Shown here: positions 1 to 5,004 of the stretch, in pieces
How positions within the stretch are numbered: position 1 is the first letter of the stretch
Layout of the letters: every line of letters begins with the position of its first letter
Source of the DNA: Gammaproteobacteria bacterium
GTDB lineage: Bacteria; Pseudomonadota; Gammaproteobacteria; J113
NCBI GenBank assembly: GCA_003694425.1
Contig: RFJX01000249.1
Coordinates: 1 to 5,863, forward strand
Length of the DNA stretch: 5,863 bases
Direction: 5' to 3'
Notes under the pieces: generated by a model
Seen by the model: only the letters and a program-made list of their open reading frames with translations
Database searches by the model: none
What the model was told of the DNA's origin: nothing
Position numbers and translations under genes: made by a program

Positions 1-1
1 A

Positions 2-37
2 CACTATATCCACACCCTGGAGAGGCGGGATCGATGA
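2..37 (+). CDS. C-terminal end of an upstream gene, possibly a c-type cytochrome (partial)
   Basis: One frame stays open from the left edge to a TGA at 35-37 and reads HYIHTLERRDR followed by stop. The stop overlaps the next start codon as ATGA (34-37), the usual arrangement of translationally coupled genes, which is the main reason to think it is real. A tail of the form 'YIHTLE' plus a few charged residues resembles the last helix of small c-type cytochromes, which often end in 'aYIxsL'. A cytochrome would also suit a quinoprotein electron-transfer operon. Eleven residues cannot establish a family, so the cytochrome identity is inference; the frame could also be open by chance. Confidence 0.4.
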   Translation, partial: HYIHTLERRDR

Positions 38-981
38 GACTTGCACGATTGCTCCCCCGGATCTGGCCGCTGCTGCTGCTCGCCTGGGCCCCGGCTGCGG
101 CCTCCAGCGAGGCGGGTGATGCAGGCTTCGATCTGCAGGAGGTCGCGCCCGGCATCCATGTCCATCACGGACGCCACGAATTGCCGCGGGCTCAGAACCA
201 CCTGGACATCGCAAACATCGGCTTCATCGTCGGCGAGCGCTGCGTCGCGGTGATCGACCCGGGCGGCTCCCGTTACGTCGCCCGGAGGCTGAGGGCGGCG
301 CTGCGCAGGGTGACCGACCGGCCGGTCTGCTACGTGATCGACACCCATGTCCACGCCGACCATCTGCTCGGCAATGCCGTTTTCAGGGAGAAGGGGGTCA
401 CCTTCATCGGCCACGAGGGGCTGCCGGACGCCCTTCTGAGCAACGAGGAGTTCTTTACCAGGCAGTTCATCGAGCCGATGGGCGAGGGTGGCGGGCCGGA
501 TTATTTCGTCGTCCCGGACCACCTGGTGAAAATCGGCGAACCGATGCGGATAGACCTCGGCAACCGCGAGCTGGTGCTCCAGGCGTGGCCGAAGTCCCAC
601 ACCGGGAGTGACCTTACGGTCTATGACCCGGGCACCCGTACCCTGTGGGCGGCGGACCTGCTCTTCATGGAGCGGATCCCGCCGCTGGAGGGGAGCCTGA
701 AGGGATGGCTGGCGGTACTGGACGAACTGGAGAAGATCCCCGCGCGCCAGGTGGTTCCGGGCCACGGCCCGGTCATCGCCCCCTGGCCGGCGGCGCTGGC
801 CCCCGAGCGGCGCTATCTGTCAATCCTGCTCGAAGAGACCAGGGAGGCGGTAGCCGAGGGATTGTCGCTGCAGGAGGCACTGGAGAGGGTGGGGTACTCG
901 GAGAGGGAGAACTGGGTACTGTTCGACGACGTACACGGCCGCAACGTGACCAGGGCCTATACCGAACTGGAATGGGAATGA
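34..981 (+). CDS. Exported MBL-fold zinc hydrolase, SoxH-related (quinoprotein relay system metallohydrolase type)
   Basis: A 315-aa metallo-beta-lactamase-fold hydrolase, predicted periplasmic. Residues 1-23 form a Sec-type signal peptide: two early arginines, a Leu-rich core and an Ala-rich end, with cleavage likely after A23. The binuclear zinc site is complete: THVHADH at 104-110 (H105, H107, D109, H110), H189 in 'KSHTGSD', D208 in 'AADLLF' and H244 in 'PGHGP'. The C-terminal helical part (about 255-315) follows the catalytic fold. The start is supported by GGAGAGG at 19-25, 8 nt before the ATG, and by overlap with the preceding stop. The SoxYZ-like gene follows 76 bp downstream with no terminator between, so the two are probably co-transcribed. 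That pairing points to the SoxH-related 'quinoprotein relay system zinc metallohydrolase' families, whose substrate is unknown; hydrolysis of a group carried on the SoxYZ cysteine is a hypothesis. A generic MBL hydrolase is the alternative. The fold and export are secure; the subfamily is likely. Confidence 0.88.
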   Translation: MRLARLLPRIWPLLLLAWAPAAASSEAGDAGFDLQEVAPGIHVHHGRHELPRAQNHLDIANIGFIVGERCVAVIDPGGSRYVARRLRAALRRVTDRPVCYVIDTHVHADHLLGNAVFREKGVTFIGHEGLPDALLSNEEFFTRQFIEPMGEGGGPDYFVVPDHLVKIGEPMRIDLGNRELVLQAWPKSHTGSDLTVYDPGTRTLWAADLLFMERIPPLEGSLKGWLAVLDELEKIPARQVVPGHGPVIAPWPAALAPERRYLSILLEETREAVAEGLSLQEALERVGYSERENWVLFDDVHGRNVTRAYTELEWE

Positions 982-1016
982 TTTTTGACTTCTGTACTCT
1001 AACCAGTCATCGGGAA

Positions 1017-1030
1017 GGCCGGAGGCGGCC
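1017..1030 (+). other. Small stem-loop just upstream of the SoxYZ-like gene
   Basis: GGCCG (1017-1021) and CGGCC (1026-1030) can pair around a GAGG loop, about 15 nt before the Shine-Dalgarno of the following gene. There is no T-tract, so it is not a normal intrinsic terminator. It could be an mRNA processing or stability element in the 76-nt spacer, or chance in GC-rich DNA. Confidence 0.25.
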
Positions 1031-1057
1031 CTGAAGTTCAACGAGAGGAGAGCAATC

Positions 1058-1891
1058 ATGACGAAATATCTGCAACGCGTGCTGGCCCTGGTACTGGCCA
1101 CGGCGTCCTTTTCACTCCTGGCCGAGGACCAGAGCCCGGTCGACGTCTGGGAGAGCAGCATCAGGCCGCAATTCTTCAAGGGCGTGGAGATCAGGGAGGG
1201 CAACAGCGTCATCGAGCTGTCGGCTCCCTACCGGGCGGAGGATGCGGCCATCGTGCCGATCACCATCCACTCCAAGGTCCCCCAGAGTCCGGACCTCTAC
1301 ATCAGGAACATCTGGCTCGTGATCGACCAGAACCCGCAGCCCATGTCGGGGGTCTTCCACCTGACTCCGGACATGCCCAAGGCCGATCTGGCGATGCGGG
1401 TCCGGGTCAACGCCTATACCAACATCCGTGCCATCGCCGAGCTGAGCAACGGCGAATATCACATGAGCACCAAGTTCGTGAAGGCCCAGGGCGGATGCTC
1501 CGCCCCTGCCCAGGGTGACCTGAAGGCGGCCCTCAAGCGCCGGGGGAAGATGCGCCTGCGCCTGATCCCGGACAAGGAGGACCCGCAGCTCGAGGTCGCC
1601 CAGTTCATGATCAGTCATCCCAACCTGACCGGGCTGCAGCTCGACCAGCGGACCCGGGCGATCATCCCGCCGAACTATGTCAGGAAGGTCCGCTTCACCC
1701 TCAACGGCAAGGAGATCATGACGGCCGAGACCGGGATCTCCATCAGCCAGGACCCCAGCTTCCGCTTCTTCCTCACCTCGCTGAAGCCGGGTGACCGGAT
1801 CGAGGTCGAGGTGGAGAGCAGCGAGAACGAGCGCTGGGTCAGGACCTATGAGGTCGACGACAAGGGCAAGGTCAAGGCGGTCGCCACCTGA
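1058..1891 (+). CDS. Exported SoxYZ fusion carrier protein (quinoprotein dehydrogenase-associated type)
   Basis: A 277-aa exported protein fusing a SoxY-like half to a SoxZ-like half. Residues 1-22 look like a Sec signal peptide (MTKYLQRVLALVLATASFSLLA). The SoxY-like part (about 28-150) ends in GGCSAP at 145-150, the counterpart of the C-terminal GGCGG arm whose cysteine carries sulfur intermediates in thiosulfate oxidation. C147 is the only cysteine in the protein. After a short charged linker (about 151-164), the SoxZ-like half (about 165-262) shows 'ISHPNLTGL', 'IIPPNYV', 'FTLNGKEI', 'QDPSFRFF' and 'KPGDRIEVE', matching the SoxZ pattern. AGGAG at 1046-1050, 7 nt before the ATG, fixes the start. 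It follows the metallohydrolase and precedes a strong terminator. Family knowledge: such fusions co-occur with PQQ-dependent dehydrogenases rather than with full sox operons. Here it is probably a covalent carrier whose cargo is unknown; no soxAXBCD gene is in view. Confidence 0.88.
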   Translation: MTKYLQRVLALVLATASFSLLAEDQSPVDVWESSIRPQFFKGVEIREGNSVIELSAPYRAEDAAIVPITIHSKVPQSPDLYIRNIWLVIDQNPQPMSGVFHLTPDMPKADLAMRVRVNAYTNIRAIAELSNGEYHMSTKFVKAQGGCSAPAQGDLKAALKRRGKMRLRLIPDKEDPQLEVAQFMISHPNLTGLQLDQRTRAIIPPNYVRKVRFTLNGKEIMTAETGISISQDPSFRFFLTSLKPGDRIEVEVESSENERWVRTYEVDDKGKVKAVAT

Positions 1892-1913
1892 CCGCATCCC
1901 GCAGCGGCCAGAA

Positions 1914-1939
1914 AAAAGCCCCTCGCATGAGGGGCTTTT
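1914..1939. terminator. Bidirectional intrinsic terminator between convergent genes
   Basis: AAAAGCCCCTC (1914-1924) and GAGGGGCTTTT (1929-1939) form a perfect 11-bp stem with a GCAT loop. On the + strand the stem ends in TTTT, 22 nt past the SoxYZ-like stop. On the - strand six T's (A's at 1912-1917) follow the stem, 26 nt past the stop of the dehydrogenase gene. The A/T ends and the location between convergent stops support use in both directions, with the better U-tract for the - strand gene. Confidence 0.9.
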
Positions 1940-1965
1940 CTGTTCCGGACCGGTGCGGCCGGTGT

Positions 1966-2784
1966 TCAGGTGGGCATCGGGTGCCAGCCGGCGTCCGCCC
2001 ACAGCTCGCCACTGACCGCGGAGTTGCTGATCATGAAGCAGATGGCATCCGCGATCTCGGAGGGCCGGATCAGCCTGCCGAGCTGGGTCAGGGGAAGGAT
2101 GTGCTTCTTGATGTAATCCTCACCGAGGGAGGTGACCATCGGGGTCTCGGTGAAGCCGGGATGGATCACGCCGCAGCGGACCCCGTGGAAGATCGCCTCC
2201 ATCCCCAGGGTGGCGGCGGCCCCTTCCAGGCCGGCCTTGGTCGAGGAGTAGGAGATCTGCCCCTTGATGCCGGTGGAGGAGATGGAACCGATGAAGACCA
2301 CGTTGCCCTGCACGCCTTCAGAGGGGTCCCATTTCTTGAGCCCCCTGGCGGCGCGTTCCTCGGCGATGCGGGCGATCAGCTCCATGGCCCAGTAGACCGG
2401 CGCCACCAGGTTCACCTCGACCACCTCGTGGAACTTCTCCAGCGGATAGACCCTGGCCTTGCCGGTCTCCCTGTCCACCTTCACCGCCAGTGCATCCCGG
2501 GTGATACCGGCTGCGGGGACCACGATGTGAGGCCGCCCGAAGCGCTCGGCGATGTCATCGAACACCCGGACCCGGAAGCCCTCGTCGGTCACGTTGCCCT
2601 GATAGGGAACGGCGATCTCACGACCGGCGGTCTCGTTCAGCTCCGCAGCGGCATCATTCACACCCTCACCAAGGTCGACCATGGCAACGGCACGGATGCC
2701 GCGGTTGCCCAGCTCCTGGCAGAGTGCCCGGCCGATCCCGCTGGCCGCGCCGGTTACGATTGCAATCTTGTCCTGAATCTCCAT
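1966..2784 (-). CDS. Short-chain dehydrogenase/reductase (SDR), FabG-like
   Basis: A 272-aa classical SDR, an NAD(P)-dependent oxidoreductase predicted cytosolic. The N-terminal Rossmann motif TGAASGIG lies at 11-18. An acidic D37 at the end of the second strand suggests NAD(H) preference. 'NVTD' is at 64-67 and the structural/catalytic N125 sits in 'VNLVAP'. The active site is S167 ('IGSIS') with Y179-x3-K183 ('YSSTK'), followed by 'HPGFTETPM' at 208-216. The usual NNAG motif is replaced by PAAG (90-93). A charged stretch (about 141-160) before the catalytic strand is longer than in FabG. The ATG at 2784 was chosen over an in-frame ATG at 2829 because MEIQDKIAIVTG is a normal SDR N-terminus and a purine-rich AAGAAGAGAG precedes it. 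The substrate cannot be read from sequence: 3-oxoacyl-thioesters, a secondary alcohol or a ketone are all possible. It is convergent with the relay genes and 216 bp downstream of the permease gene. Confidence 0.92.
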   Translation of the reverse strand: MEIQDKIAIVTGAASGIGRALCQELGNRGIRAVAMVDLGEGVNDAAAELNETAGREIAVPYQGNVTDEGFRVRVFDDIAERFGRPHIVVPAAGITRDALAVKVDRETGKARVYPLEKFHEVVEVNLVAPVYWAMELIARIAEERAARGLKKWDPSEGVQGNVVFIGSISSTGIKGQISYSSTKAGLEGAAATLGMEAIFHGVRCGVIHPGFTETPMVTSLGEDYIKKHILPLTQLGRLIRPSEIADAICFMISNSAVSGELWADAGWHPMPT

Positions 2785-2828
2785 GGTTGGCTCTCTTCTT
2801 GAAAGGATGGGGAAATGGTCGGGGACCA

Positions 2829-2834
2829 ATGATA
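2829..2834 (-). promoter_or_regulatory. Possible -10 element for the SDR gene
   Basis: TATCAT on the - strand (4 of 6 plus the conserved first TA and last T of TATAAT) lies 44 nt upstream of the SDR start, so a transcript would have a leader of about 40 nt. The best upstream -35-like hexamer, TTGATG, is 20 nt away, which is too far for a good sigma-70 promoter, so this is weak. The rest of the 216-bp gap (2785-3000) shows no gene and no clear terminator for the permease gene. Confidence 0.22.
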
Positions 2835-3000
2835 CCCCATTTTGTGCGTTGCGGCATCAACCCGGGCGGACGCGACGGTTCAACGGGCCATTTCGAATGC
2901 AACTGGATGATTGAAAAGGGATTGCTGCGCAACATCCGGAGCGTGCAGGGAAGGATGTCAGACCCCCGTGGAGGGAGCATGAGGATGGTGGTGGCGCGCG

Positions 3001-3756
3001 CTATTGTTCCCAGAGCAGTGCCCACAGCCCCCGCCAGAGCATGAATGCGCCGGATAGCGCGATCAGGGTGAGGGTGTAGAGGGTGAAGCGGTCGGTAGTG
3101 ACCCGGTAGAGATGGCGACGTGCCAGCAGCACCCCGCCGACCGAGCCGATCCCCAGGACCACGCCATAGCCGAAGAGCCGCGGGTCGAGGGCCCCGAAGA
3201 GGCCATAGGCGAGGATCTTGGTGAGCTGCATCAACAGCGAGTTGGCCGCCTTGGTCGCCACCAGGGCGTTGTTGCGCAGGCCGTAATTCAGCAGAAAGGG
3301 GTTGAGTACGGGGCCGGTCGCACCAACCAGTCCCGAGACGAAGGCGGTGCCGAAGCCGACCGGAAGGAAGGCGGCGGCAGGAAGGCGCCAGTTCAGCCTC
3401 CGGCGACCGAAGCGGTACTGCAGGACATAACTGAGCAGGAACAGGCCAATCACCACATTGGTCCAGTCCCGGGAGATGCGGGTGAGGGCCATGGCCCCGA
3501 AGAAGGCGCCAAGGAGGCTGCCGGCGAGGAGCCAGCGGCAGACCAGGAGGTCCAGATCATGGCGGAAGAGCCAGATCCTTGAGGGATTGGCGCACAGGCA
3601 GGCGACCGAGAGCACCGGGGCGACCGCCTGCGCCCCGAGCAGGAAGCCGAGGAGGGGGATCAGCAAGGTGGCGGCCCCGCCTGCGGCGATGGTCGAGAGG
3701 AACCACGCTGCCACCCCCAGTACCAGTAACGTCGCATAGAGCAGCATGGACTGCAT
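3001..3756 (-). CDS. TauE/SafE-family membrane permease
   Basis: A 251-aa polytopic inner-membrane protein with about eight hydrophobic segments (roughly 5-24, 29-52, 70-92, 100-115, 125-145, 147-160, 170-215 and 225-248). It shows the two-repeat pattern of the TauE/SafE (DUF81) family: 'STIAAGGAATLLIPLLGF' in the first half and 'SGLVGATGPVLNPFLL' in the second (141-156). This is followed by 'ATKAANSLLMQLTK' at 167-180, a typical family segment. Family members are proposed exporters or importers of sulfite, sulfoacetate or other organosulfonates, but many are uncharacterised. The ATG at 3756 is the first start after an in-frame stop at 3844-3846; no convincing Shine-Dalgarno precedes it, and an ATG at 3747 is an alternative. 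It is codirectional with the SDR and HIG1 genes but has 200-bp-class gaps on both sides. A role in moving a sulfur anion linked to the nearby SoxYZ-like system is inference. Confidence 0.88.
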   Translation of the reverse strand: MQSMLLYATLLVLGVAAWFLSTIAAGGAATLLIPLLGFLLGAQAVAPVLSVACLCANPSRIWLFRHDLDLLVCRWLLAGSLLGAFFGAMALTRISRDWTNVVIGLFLLSYVLQYRFGRRRLNWRLPAAAFLPVGFGTAFVSGLVGATGPVLNPFLLNYGLRNNALVATKAANSLLMQLTKILAYGLFGALDPRLFGYGVVLGIGSVGGVLLARRHLYRVTTDRFTLYTLTLIALSGAFMLWRGLWALLWEQ

Positions 3757-3762
3757 TCTAGC

Positions 3763-3785
3763 CCGGAACCGGAACCGGAATCCGG
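3763..3785. repeat. GGAACC tandem repeat and small inverted repeat before the permease start
   Basis: GGAACC occurs twice in tandem (3765-3776) followed by a degenerate third copy GGAATCC (3777-3783). CCGGA (3775-3779) and TCCGG (3781-3785) form an inverted repeat around one base. It occupies the place where a Shine-Dalgarno for the permease would be expected. It could be an operator, an mRNA structure, or chance low complexity. Confidence 0.4.
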
Positions 3786-3933
3786 CGGGTCGGGGATGGC
3801 ATGACGGGAGTGGACCCCCCGAACTGGCGATCAGGACATGACCTTACCCCTCGCCCGACCAGGCAACAGTTCGCACCTCAGGTCGCGCGATGCGAGGGCA
3901 GGCCGCGCGGTGCCCCTGCATATGGCCTTCCTG

Positions 3934-3958
3934 CCCCACCTGCCACGCTGGCATGGGG
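3934..3958 (-). terminator. Stem-loop downstream of the HIG1-like gene (no U-tract)
   Basis: On the - strand, CCCCA-TGCCA pairs with TGGCA-(GG)-TGGGG around a GCG loop: ten base pairs with a two-base bulge, starting 18 nt after the stop at 3976. No T-run follows, so this is not a textbook intrinsic terminator. It may define or protect the 3' end of the short mRNA. The remainder of the 219-bp gap (3757-3975) shows no credible gene. Confidence 0.4.
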
Positions 3959-3975
3959 GCGTATCGCTCAGTTGC

Positions 3976-4164
3976 CTACCAGAACAGGATGGCCAGGATG
4001 ATGAGCATGACGGTAAGGCCCTGCAGCCCCACCCGGAGCCACATCAGCTCGTCGGCATGCTCCTCGTCGAAGCGCCCGCCGTGGGCCATGGAGACCTCTC
4101 CGGCGATCAGGGCGCCGACGGTGGCGAGCAGTCCCAGCACGATCAGTACATGAATCATCGACAT
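3976..4164 (-). CDS. Small two-helix membrane protein, HIG1-domain-like
   Basis: A 62-aa protein with two hydrophobic segments (about 4-22 and 45-62) joined by a short polar loop, 'SMAHGGRFDEEHADELMWLR'. The 'LMWLRVGLQ' stretch with R44-x3-Q48 at the start of helix 2 fits the R-x3-Q core of HIG1 domains. In mitochondria and alphaproteobacteria these small proteins associate with cytochrome c oxidase or other respiratory complexes. A near-perfect Shine-Dalgarno (AGGAGGT, 4172-4178) 7 nt before the ATG shows that this is a genuine, well-translated small gene; the second in-frame ATG (4158) is too distant. It is divergent from msrA and about 220 bp upstream of the permease gene. The main alternative family is the 'twin transmembrane' DUF2909 type, which fits the loop less well. 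A role as a respiratory-complex assembly factor is inference; no oxidase gene is in the window. Confidence 0.8.
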   Translation of the reverse strand: MSMIHVLIVLGLLATVGALIAGEVSMAHGGRFDEEHADELMWLRVGLQGLTVMLIILAILFW

Positions 4165-4171
4165 GGTCTAC

Positions 4172-4178
4172 ACCTCCT
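4172..4178 (-). promoter_or_regulatory. Strong ribosome binding site of the HIG1-like gene
   Basis: AGGAGGT on the - strand lies 7 nt upstream of the ATG at 4164 and decides the start. It abuts the inverted repeat at 4179-4195, so in the mRNA a hairpin would sit directly 5' of it. Confidence 0.9.
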
Positions 4179-4195
4179 CACTCCCCGGGGGAGTG
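4179..4195. repeat. Perfect 8-bp inverted repeat next to the HIG1-like ribosome binding site
   Basis: CACTCCCC (4179-4186) and GGGGAGTG (4188-4195) are exact reverse complements around a single G. As DNA it is a 17-bp operator-like palindrome. As RNA a 3-nt or larger loop would leave about seven pairs ending directly at the Shine-Dalgarno. Either transcriptional or translational control is possible, and neither is shown. Confidence 0.55.
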
Positions 4196-4346
4196 GATCT
4201 CCTGCAAGACCCGCGGCTGGTGGGAGGGTCGGAAGACGAGTGCCGGTTGCCACCCGTCCGTCCGGACAGTCGAACCAGTCTCAGGAGGCCGCTGTCATCG
4301 CCTGCCGGGGCGTCTCCGGCTGCTTGCCGCCCCGCCCGGGGTGATG

Positions 4347-4358
4347 ACAGGTGCCTGT
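4347..4358. promoter_or_regulatory. Small palindrome in the divergent promoter region
   Basis: ACAGG (4347-4351) and CCTGT (4354-4358) flank TG. The site lies between the candidate -10 region and the msrA gene's upstream DNA, and covers the predicted start point of the - strand promoter. It is a candidate operator; the short arms make chance quite possible. Confidence 0.3.
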
Positions 4359-4362
4359 AATG

Positions 4363-4391
4363 TATATAGGAGTGTATCCTTGAAAAGGCAA
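4363..4391 (-). promoter_or_regulatory. Candidate sigma-70 promoter reading toward the HIG1-like gene
   Basis: On the - strand, TTGCCT (4386-4391) is followed after 17 nt by TATATA (4363-4368); each hexamer matches 4 of 6 consensus positions. Transcription would begin near 4356, giving a leader of about 190 nt before the start at 4164. TATATA is self-complementary, so it could also serve as a -10 for msrA, but no well-spaced -35 is seen on the + strand (ATGACA at 4344-4349 is only 13 nt away). This A/T-rich patch stands out in the GC-rich surroundings. Confidence 0.35.
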
Positions 4392-4409
4392 GGTGGCCTG
4401 GAAACGGAG

Positions 4410-4416
4410 AGGAGGT
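4410..4416 (+). promoter_or_regulatory. Strong ribosome binding site fixing the GTG start of msrA
   Basis: AGGAGGT lies 7 nt before GTG at 4424. Because the next in-frame ATG codons are 20 codons in, close to the active site, this element settles the start. Confidence 0.9.
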
Positions 4417-4423
4417 CGGACTC

Positions 4424-4984
4424 GTGAACGAGCCAAGGCATCTGGTCCTGGGGACCCCGCTGCTGCCGCCCTATCCCGGCGGCATGATGCGCGCCCTGTT
4501 CGGCATGGGCTGTTTCTGGGGCGCGGAGCGGGCCTTCTGGCAGGTGGAGGGCGTGCATGTCACGGCTGCCGGCTATGCCGGTGGCCATCTGCCGGAACCG
4601 GGCTACCGCCAGGTCTGCCGCGGCGACACCGGCCATGCGGAGGTGGTGCTGGTGGTGTTCGACCCGGACCGGGTCGGCTACCGGGATCTGCTCCGGCTCT
4701 TCTGGGAATCCCACGACCCGACCCAGGGGATGCGCCAGGGCAACGATGTCGGGAATCAGTACCGCTCCTTCATCGGCTGTCTCGATCCGGGCCAGTGCGA
4801 GCAGGCCCGCGAGAGCCTGGAACACTACCAGCTGCGTCTGCACGAGGTGGGGCTGGGAGACATCACCACCGAGATCGCCCCCTCCTGCCCCTTCTATCAC
4901 GCAGAGCCCGAGCACCAGCAGTACCTTGCACGCAATCCGGGCGGATATTGTGGCCTGAGTGGTACGGGGGTGCGTTTCGACTGA
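4424..4984 (+). CDS. msrA: Peptide methionine sulfoxide reductase A
   Basis: A 186-aa cytosolic enzyme that reduces methionine-S-sulfoxide in proteins back to methionine. The catalytic motif GMGCFWGAE lies at 27-35 with nucleophile C30 and the conserved F31, W32 and E35. Other family blocks are 'AAGYAGG' (48-54), 'GDTGHAEVV' (67-75), '[20 protein letters not shown]' (96-115), 'AEPEHQQYL' (160-168) and 'NPGGYCG' (171-177), which provides resolving C176. Compared with E. coli MsrA, the second recycling cysteine is replaced by R184 in 'GTGVRFD', so this should be a two-cysteine enzyme. The start is GTG, set by AGGAGGT at 4410-4416. The 186-aa length is shorter than E. coli (212) mainly at the N-terminus. 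It is the first gene of a compact + strand block with mug (20-nt gap) and an antiporter. No msrB is visible. Confidence 0.97.
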   Translation: MNEPRHLVLGTPLLPPYPGGMMRALFGMGCFWGAERAFWQVEGVHVTAAGYAGGHLPEPGYRQVCRGDTGHAEVVLVVFDPDRVGYRDLLRLFWESHDPTQGMRQGNDVGNQYRSFIGCLDPGQCEQARESLEHYQLRLHEVGLGDITTEIAPSCPFYHAEPEHQQYLARNPGGYCGLSGTGVRFD

Positions 4985-5004
4985 ACGGCGGGCATACTCC
5001 GCCC

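Noticed and set aside
983..1010. TTGACT after the metallohydrolase as a promoter for the SoxYZ-like gene
   Set aside because: No -10-like hexamer occurs at 16-18 nt spacing (CATCGG at 17), so co-transcription from upstream is more likely.
1949..1963. ACCGG/CCGGT inverted repeat beside the main terminator
   Set aside because: Only five pairs with no U-tract, in GC-rich sequence; the adjacent 11-bp stem explains termination in both directions.
1112..2002. Long open frame antisense to the SoxYZ-like gene
   Set aside because: A typical GC-rich antisense shadow: rich in D, L, G and R with no recognisable motif, and it runs through the terminator at 1914-1939.
1927..2802. Long + strand open frame antisense to the SDR gene
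   Set aside because: It starts inside the terminator stem and has low-complexity G/D/H-rich translation; the opposite strand has all SDR motifs.
4253..4341. Several short GC palindromes (GTCCGGAC, CCCCG-CC-CGGGG) in the divergent region
   Set aside because: Short arms are expected by chance at this base composition, and none is placed at a start or promoter element.
3838..4344. Open + strand frame covering the HIG1-like gene and flanks
   Set aside because: Pro/His/Gly-rich translation with no Shine-Dalgarno; the - strand gene has an ideal ribosome binding site and two clean membrane helices.
4393..5004. The mug frame stays open upstream through msrA, giving a possible 382-aa protein
   Set aside because: The upstream part overlaps msrA, whose motifs are unmistakable in another frame. 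Its translation is Arg/Gly/Pro-rich shadow sequence, and the Mug fold begins at the ATG at 5005.
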